Of a stretch of 64,000 nucleotides of DNA, positions 56,979 to 64,000 are shown one piece after another. A program made the position numbers and the translations under genes. Below the pieces are notes generated by a model. That model had not been told where the DNA came from, ran no database searches, and worked only from the letters and a program-made list of their open reading frames with translations. Within the stretch, counting starts at the first letter, position 1. Each line of letters opens with the position of its first letter. Source of the stretch: Mangifera indica (lineage: Eukaryota; Streptophyta; Magnoliopsida; Sapindales; Anacardiaceae); the NCBI RefSeq assembly GCF_011075055.1, contig NC_058137.1, forward strand, positions 29,001,463-29,065,462. Direction: 5' to 3'.

Positions 56979-59964
56979 CTATTCTTTATGACATTGTTCA
57001 AGGTGCTCATTCTCCATCAAAATGGCATTGAGATCAGCTTGTAGTTTGTCCACATCTAAGCTTCGGGAAGCCATGGCTGCTAGCTTCTTTTCATATTCAG
57101 TGATTTCTCTTCGTACTCTATCAGTGGCCAGGATCTTCTCTGAGACCTGCTCAAAGCTCCCATGTATGCTAGTGAGAAGTCTATAAGCTTGACGGCCAAC
57201 TGACTCTTTCTTTGCTTCCCTGCATGTAAAATGCAAAGTCTGTGAAGTCTGTTATGCACATTGGAACAACTAACTTGTTTCAGATTAACATGATCACACA
57301 AATACAGCCAACTAAAGAAATAATATAATTAAAATAATACAAACCTGAAAACCATCTCATCTACTATAGCATAGGTTCGATGAAGACGTTCTTGGATAGA
57401 ATTACTTTCTAATTGGAGCTCCCTAGTTTCTTTCAATATGCGTTCAATGTCTGCATCTTGTTTCCGACTGTTCTTTGTGATCTCCTTTACCCGCTCAATG
57501 TAAGATCTCCTAGATGCCACTTTGGTCTGCTTCTCACACTCTGCAGAGAGTTTAGAATATTCATCCTCCCTACATAATTAAAGACATTTGAATAATGAAC
57601 AAGTGAAGATAATTTACAGAAAAGATTGAAAGCCCAATAGCGCAGCCGTCTCACAATGAACCAGCAAGAAAGTGAAGAATTATAGATATTACAAATTATT
57701 TTTGAAGATATACCTCTTTCGAATTTCAGATAAGACAGACAGCCTTTCCAGTTCAACTTCTCTTAGCTTTTGGAGCTTTTCTTGAGCTTCTGGATCATTC
57801 GCATGAACAGTTTCTTCAAGACTTCTCCTCTTCTCTTCCAAAGAAGTTCTAGAAGCACTCCTGAGAAAAATCATTATGTCAAATAAAATACTCCATTTCC
57901 AAGCATACAATAATAACTTCTATTAAAATTTAATTGGAGAATCACAACACACCACTGTGCCTCCATTTCAACAAGATTACGCCTTGTAGTCTCCATTTGC
58001 TCAGCAAGCTGCTCAAGGTAAAACTCGATAGGATGTGAATCATCAAATGCCATTTCTGCTGCTGCCTTCAACAATTCAAACTCTTCTTCAAGGTTCCCTG
58101 ACTTTGGAGTCTTTGCAAACACTGCTTCCTTAAGCTCTTGTTCTAGATTTTGTAAACCTTTTGCCTCATTTCTTATCTAGTTAAACAACATAAAATTCCC
58201 ATTTTACTCTTTTGATCACATATCTCTATGCAAATTAAAGATTTTGACAGCATTTTTTGATTCTCCATTTTAGGTTTGCATTATAAACATGGATTGGACA
58301 GAACAGTAATGGTTGAGATAACCAAGCCATATTATAGTCCAAATTACAGTAGTTTGTATAAACATACCTTAGAAGAAAAATAAATTTCTTTCTGTTCAGA
58401 TGCTGACAAAAGTTTGTCATCTCTCAGAACCGCAGTTTCTTCATTTCTAGACGCTTCTTTTGATTTCTCAGGCTCTTCAGTTGAGTCTGTCAAAGAAATA
58501 ACATTAGCTGGCTCAGTCTGGTTTAAATCTTGTTTTTCAGAGCTTAAAACACCATCTGAATCTGCTTGCTCCATCTCAGGAGGGATAACCTCAACTTTAT
58601 AAGACCCACTGATGGGCACAGTTTCAGTCTCATAATTGGCCAACTCTGGTACTTCATACTCCAATATGTGCTTTTTAAGTTTGAACTCAACTTTCTGATT
58701 ATCCAAATCTGTTCCTTCATTATCCTTGAAGGTTATTTCAAAGTTATCATCGTTTATTCTCCTTCTAGCATTAATATCCTTTATTTCACCAACTTCTGTG
58801 ACTTTTGGCAATTCAGAAAGCCTCTCCACCAAAAATCTGATCAACTTATACAAGTCATCTTCAGATGGATGCAGGAACTGCCGTAATCAACAGATATAAT
58901 CTGTTTTAAGCATAGTTTCAGAAAAATAAGAATAAAAACAACCAGAATCAGAAGAAAAGGAAGAACCCACAACAAGGTAAAAAAAAAATGGTCCCATCAC
59001 AAAGAATTATCATCTAATCCCTCTGTTGTGATATCTCTAGGCATCCAAGTTCACAAAGATGTAACAAAAGAACAACATAAAGAGAACCTAACCATACAAG
59101 TGCCACTACAAACTCCAATACCCTCCGACCAAAATGCAGCAATAAGAAGTTACAACAACTTTCTAAAATCTTTGGCTTCAGTCACTTTTCATATCAATTT
59201 CTAGTATACTTCTGAAAAAAAAATGCATTTAAGAAGTGTTTTTCCTAGAATTGATAAAACTCACTTTTCAAATTCCTTAACATAGACTTCTACCCAAAGG
59301 ACTTTTACCAACCAGCACTTTCTGCAATAGTAGACCATGTAGAGCTCAAATGGATATATATATTATAAAAAATCACTTTTAGGGAATCAAAGAGCACTGA
59401 CATGACTACTTTTCATAGAATTATATGAAAACCGCTTTCAAATTTCTTCACAGAAACACTTCAAGCAAAAAAAATTTCACTCACAAAGCACTTCTACAAG
59501 GACTTCCATAAAAGCACTTCCAATCTAAACCTAAACCTCATGATTATATTTATCTCCTAATCACAAAAAATTATAAAAAAAATTCAACACATACTTACTC
59601 ACAACACTGAGAAAAAGAAATCACTTTTCTTCTCAAGTCAAACTAAGAACTTCAATAGAAAAATAAAACTTTCAGTTCAAATGCAATAAATTGTTAATTT
59701 TTATACCTTGTAATAGCTTATATCGCCGATATAACCCAAGTTCTTAATCTCCCGTGATAATTCCGTGCAGATCCTGAACTTCTCGCCCATTGAATCGGGC
59801 ATAGAAGTACAAAACGACAACGTTTTGTTCAAGAGATTGAGAGACTGTCCACAGATCGAGGCTAAGCCGGAAGGTGTCAGGTCTTTGATTGACAAAACGT
59901 TATCTGGAATCGAAACGCCGGCGTTTTGTAGCGAGCTAAGAAGGATCTCTTCTGATTCCTCCAT
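56979..59964 (-). CDS. CCDC22: CCDC22 homologue (534 aa)
   Basis: Plant homologue of coiled-coil domain-containing protein 22, a subunit of the CCC complex (with CCDC93 and COMMD proteins) that works with Retriever in endosomal recycling in animals. Exons: 59964..59707, 58877..58368, 58176..57953, 57860..57714, 57569..57345 and 57219..56979, GT-AG and in phase. The N-terminal calponin-homology-like NN-CH part covers about residues 1-120 (MEESEEILLSSLQNAGVSIP, SREIKNLGYIGDISYYKFLHPSEDDLYKLIRFLVERL). A charged, variable linker follows (about 125-255). The C-terminal half is heptad-rich coiled coil (EEFELLKAAAEMAFDD, YLEQLAEQMETTRRNLVEMEAQW, KRSYIERVKEITKNSRKQDADI, ENEHLEQCHKE). Length agrees with the plant family. 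It is unexpected only in that the complex is little studied in plants. Confidence 0.93.
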
Positions 59965-61136
59965 TTGCCTCGCGGTTGTATTTTGCTTGTATTTTCAGTT
60001 TTCCGAGTTTTGCCCTTCTTTTTGCTGTTTCAATTTCCTGTGTTTGTAGTGTTCTAAACGATGCCGTGTGACAAAATGGCGGGGTTCCGACGACTCTAAA
60101 CGTTGTCGTCTGATTAAAATTTAAGTATTTTTTATTAAAGATATTAAATATAATTAAAATTATTTATTTTATTTTGTTTTATAAACAAGTAATTAATTTA
60201 ATATTTTTAATAAAAATAATGTAGCTTATTTCGAAAATTTGATTTTTTAAATAAAAAGTTTAAAAATTCAATTTTTTCAATAAAAAAATATAAAATTTAG
60301 TTTTTATAACTTAAAAAATAAAAAGTGATAGTTTAATAGATTGGAGTGTTATCTCATTTGAAAAAAATAAAGTTTACATTAATATATTTTGAGGTAAGTT
60401 AATATATAAGTTGACTCTAATCAATTCAAATCTATAATACTCATACTTTAATTTATTCGAACGAATTGAAAATATTATTAAAAAGTCATTGGTAAAATAA
60501 ATAGTATCACTGATATAATAAATAAACTCAATGAAAAAGAATTGAGTCAAACTCAAACCGAGTTATTTAGTTGAAACTCTAATTCAAATTTGACTGAAAT
60601 CAAGCAAAACTGAATAAACTCATTTCAAATCAAACTCTAATATCACTCTTCCAATATTGATGTTAGAAATTAATATTTTAAAAATTATTAAAATCATTAT
60701 TGTTAGACTGGAACTAGACTTTGAATTGACCAAATGATTAATTTATAAAAGGATTGGTCTGATTAAAATTTTAAAACAAGTTTCACGTATGCTAACTTGA
60801 ACATGCCAGTTAGATCGATCTAACTTGTCGATTGAACAAAGTCTTACAATATTCGTTAGATGTAACCCCGGATCACACTATACGAGTTTTAGCCATGACC
60901 CAACAGTTTCAAATAAGTAATAAGAAAATCACCATAATGATAACATAATCGAACCAGTACAAGAAGAGCGTGTCGATTATTATTGTCATATTCTTGGCAT
61001 GTTACAGGGCAAGTCAAAATGGTAGCCATGGAAAGCATGTGGGCTACCCACCATTGCTCTGCCCCTTCATATACAGCCAAGCTTCTGGTTTGTGACAGTT
61101 GATTCACTTGCAAAATCTCATTTACATTTCTGAACC
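59965..61136. other. Divergent intergenic region between CCDC22 and ABCG26-like genes
   Basis: The two genes are transcribed away from each other, so both promoters lie here. The left 150 bp is comparatively GC-rich (ACGATGCCGTGTGACAAAATGGCGGGG) and the right part carries CCTTCATATACAGCC near 61063, a possible TATA region for the ABCG gene. The middle is AT-rich with no ORF. Confidence 0.5.
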
Positions 61137-63928
61137 ATGGAAATTGGAAGAGAAGAAGCTGAGATTGAAACAATGGGGTCTATGCAGATTGCAGGCAGCA
61201 ATGGGTTTGGTCACAACAGCGAGTTCATGTCCCAAGCTTACCTCAGAAACAGGTACTCTGAGATTAACATCGAGGATGCAACTTCGAGCATTGACAGAGA
61301 TCACCCGCTTCCCATATTTCTCAAGGTAGTTAAATTTTGATTTTCAAATAAAAAATGCAGTCGTTTTGTTAGGAAGGTATGGGACTTGGGTTTCGTATCA
61401 GAAAGCATGACTTTTCGTATGAGTTTATATGGTTTCATTCTCTTCAATTTTAATATCTAGTTTTTGAGGTGCAATTATTTCAAAGTTCATGCCATTTAAT
61501 ATTAAAGCCACAGGTGGAAACCCTGGCATTATAGTATTCACCTAGGGCCAACGCTAGCCTGCAAAGCATGGTAGTATGTCAGAGTTTATATTTTGGGCTG
61601 TCCAAATTCATAGCTAGTTTTTAAATATGTTTTTCTAGAGGATCATATCATGTTTACGGGAGAAACTGACTGATCGTATTATGATGATGATGCAGTTTGA
61701 AGATGTGGAGTTCAAGGTGAAAAACAGCCAAGCTTCTACTGTGAATCCACTGAAGGCAGTGGTGTCGAAAGTGGCCGCACAGCTAAGCCTGGAGAAGGAT
61801 TACAAGCAAATCCTGAAGGGCATTACAGGAAGCATTGGCCCTGGTCAAATCCTGGCCCTAATGGGTCCTTCAGGAAGTGGGAAAACAACCTTGTTGAAGA
61901 TCATTGGAGGAAGATTGACAGAAAATGTTACAGGGAAAATAACTTTCAATGACATTCCTTATAATCCTGCTCTCAAAAGAAGGTTAGTTCACGATTCGAT
62001 GACACCAACTGCCAAAGTGTAGAAAAATCCATCTGATTTTATAATAAATTACATTTTTGTTTTGTTTTTGCAGGATTGGATTTGTGACACAAGATGATAT
62101 ATTATTCCCTCAGTTAACTGTAGAAGAAACTCTACTGTTTGCGGCATTTTTGAGGCTTCCAGGGAACATGACCAGGCAACAAAAATATGCCAGAGTTGAG
62201 ATGATTGTTAAGGAACTTGGCCTGGAAAGGTATGGACGGTAGAATACTACAATTTTAAAGCTTCTGAATATGAACTTTTTACATGGTTTTAGTTGATAAT
62301 TTTTGCTGAATAATCAACCATAGATGTCGTCAGACCAGAGTGGGAGGAGGTTTTGTTCAGGGAATATCTGGAGGAGAAAGAAAAAGAACCAGCATTGGCT
62401 CTGAAATTCTGGTTGATCCTTCTTTATTGTTGCTTGATGAACCAACCTCAGGGCTTGATTCCACCTCTGCCAGCAAACTACTCCAAATTCTTCAAAAACT
62501 TGCACAGGTATCTGAGCTGACTTAGAATTGGTGCTAATGTTACGAGAGTCCGACTGGATATCTACCTAGTGAAGGGGTGGTTTGGTTCAACTAATAGTTG
62601 AACTGATGAACTGTTTAAATAAATATTAAAAATAATGTTTAAAACAATTTTGCATAATTAAGCACTATATATATAGTTTGAATTAACTAATGATATCTAT
62701 ATTACAAAATTTTTTATTTTTCTTAAAAGTACAAAAGATAGATTAAATTAAAAAAACGATAAACTAAACTTTCATGTGGTGTGGTGGTTCTTCTCACCGT
62801 ATGCAAAGGTTGAGACTCAAAATCTCAGCCTTTGCAAAAAATTTTAAATTTTTTGTGTTGATGTTAGCATCCAAATTTAACCGAAATGGACCATGATTCA
62901 ATCTAGTTCAATTACTAGTTAAGTTTGAGACAAATCTAGATTGGGCTTGTCTTAAGTCTTAATCAATCCGGTTTAAGTTTTTTTAATAACAAAAAACTCT
63001 CATTTGAGTCAAACCGGCGTATTTAGGTAAAACATAATCATACCAAATTAGTGTAACCTTACATACAATGACCTAGCCCGCACCAAGTTTAATCTTGATA
63101 TAACTTCCAACAATATTCAAACTCATGTCCTCTTGCTTAGGTGCCCTCTACCTTTCCCACTCAAGATGCCCCCTTGGGGCGTTCCGGAATTTCAATCCAT
63201 GCTTCGTGCAACTTTTCCGAAACTATAACTCTTATTTTTGAAAGACACTGTTTGATGGTTTATAGGCAGGAAGGACAGTGATCACAACAATCCACCAGCC
63301 ATCAAGCAGAATGTTTCACATGTTTGATAAACTTTTGCTAATATCACAAGGCTATCCAGTATACTATGGGAAGGCTAGAGAGTCTATGGGCTATTTTTCA
63401 TCTTTGAGCTTCATCCCAGAAATAGCAATGAATCCTGCAGAGTTCTTGCTGGATTTAGCAACAGGCCAGGTGAATGACATCAGTGTTCCTGAAGCTTTAA
63501 TGGCTTCTCAAGGAGCTTCTGATTCTGAAAGGGCTATCATCAAAGTAAAAAACCAACACTTTTATTTGTTATCTATCTTCCCAGCTAGATTCAGTTACTC
63601 TTGATTTCTCTGCTCTCATAATTTGTTTTCATATGATCTTTAGTACCTGCAACTCAAATACAGAACTCAAATAGAGCCAAAAGAGAAGGAAGAGAATCAT
63701 AGAAACACAAAAGCACCAGAGGATCTTCAAGTGGCTATCCAAGTTAAGAAAGACTGGACACTGTCCTGGTGTGAACAGTTCATGATCATTTACAAGAGAA
63801 CTTTCAGAGAAAGGTGTAGAGATTACTTTGACAGGCTAAGACTGATTCAAGCTATTGGAGTTGCTGTATTGTTGGGCCTTCTTTGGTGGAAATCCAGCAC
63901 TGCCACTGAGTCTCAGCTCAGAGATCAA
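61137..63928 (+). CDS. ABCG26: ABCG26-like half-size ABC transporter, 5' part (runs off window)
   Basis: Half-size ABCG transporter, plasma membrane. The N-terminus ([35 protein letters not shown]) matches the ABCG26/WBC27 type, which in Arabidopsis and rice exports sporopollenin precursors from tapetum to pollen wall and is needed for male fertility. Exons seen: 61137..61325, 61696..61982, 62074..62229, 62324..62507, 63266..63544 and 63644..63928, 460 codons. Walker [10 protein letters not shown] at 120-128, Q-loop FVTQDD at about 162-167, ABC signature ISGGERKR at 225-232, Walker B LLLLDEP at about 245-251 and H-loop TTIHQPSS all intact. The first transmembrane helix has just begun ([16 protein letters not shown]) where the window ends, so the membrane domain is missing here. 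Intron 4 is long (758 bp) and AT-rich without a recognisable element. Context: divergent from CCDC22. Confidence 0.93.
62508..63265. other. Long intron 4 of the ABCG26-like gene
   Basis: 758 bp between exons at 62507 and 63266, other visible introns being 91-370 bp. Text such as TGTGGTGTGGTGGTTCTTCTCACCGTATGCAAAGG and CAAACCGGCGTATTTAGGTAAAACATAATC suggests an old inserted element, but I see no clear ends. Confidence 0.45.
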
Positions 63929-64000
63929 GTAATTCTCCATAACCAGCAACATTTTCGCTGCTGACCGCCCTAGAAATAAAACTTAAAAGGGTCAAGGTCA

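Noticed and set aside
32157..61137. Functional gene cluster in the right half
   Set aside because: The PPR, EMC8, RNA-binding, GIP1-like, transporter, CCDC22 and ABCG26 genes belong to unrelated processes and are on both strands with ordinary spacing.

Overview
This is a stretch of plant nuclear DNA, almost certainly from a eudicot, possibly a woody one. The evidence is AT-rich sequence, genes split by GT-AG introns, plant-only families (oligopeptide transporters, a DYW-class PPR protein, a DUF1296 GBF-interacting protein, a half-size ABCG transporter) and many short DNA transposons. There are no bacterial-type operons, and I saw no rRNA, tRNA or CRISPR array.

The left half (1-31869) is a tandem array of five oligopeptide transporter (OPT) units, all on the + strand, in different states of decay. 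Unit 1 is the 3' end of a gene that starts left of the window. Unit 2 is a deleted pseudogene split by about 4.5 kb of foreign DNA. Unit 3 (9141-12714) keeps every reading frame but has lost two 3' splice-site AGs. Unit 4 (20014-24034) is the only clearly intact copy, with a model of 765 codons. Unit 5 (29418-31869) is a pseudogene with stops, frameshifts and an exon fusion. Units 1-3 form one subfamily and units 4-5 another. A relic of the 3' end of a DYW PPR gene lies after unit 4, just as the full PPR gene lies after unit 5, so the duplicated block included the tail of the convergent PPR gene.

The right half is single-copy gene space: a DYW PPR gene (-), an EMC8/9 subunit (-), a two-RRM glycine-rich RNA-binding protein (-), a GBF-interacting-protein-1-like gene (+), a nucleotide-sugar transporter-like gene (-), a CCDC22 homologue (-) and the 5' part of an ABCG26-like transporter (+) that runs off the right edge. 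These genes have unrelated household roles: RNA editing, ER membrane insertion, RNA binding, transcription co-activation, Golgi or plastid transport, endosomal recycling, and export of pollen-wall precursors. I see no joint pathway.

The most interesting signal is a family of at least five short (0.6-0.9 kb) fold-back transposons scattered over the window (7839, 13470, 26800, 38278, 44360). They share GGCCAAA-type termini followed by a conserved ATTTCCCACCC block, have long self-complementary arms and a GACGA/TCGTC-rich core, and are flanked by 9-bp target duplications (four exact, one 8 of 9). One has its empty site preserved in a paralogous part of the OPT array. They look like non-autonomous Mutator-like elements able to form long hairpin RNAs. 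A 295-bp solo LTR and an 858-bp hAT-like element are also delimited by exact target duplications. All exon boundaries below were read by eye from splice signals, reading phase and paralogue comparison.
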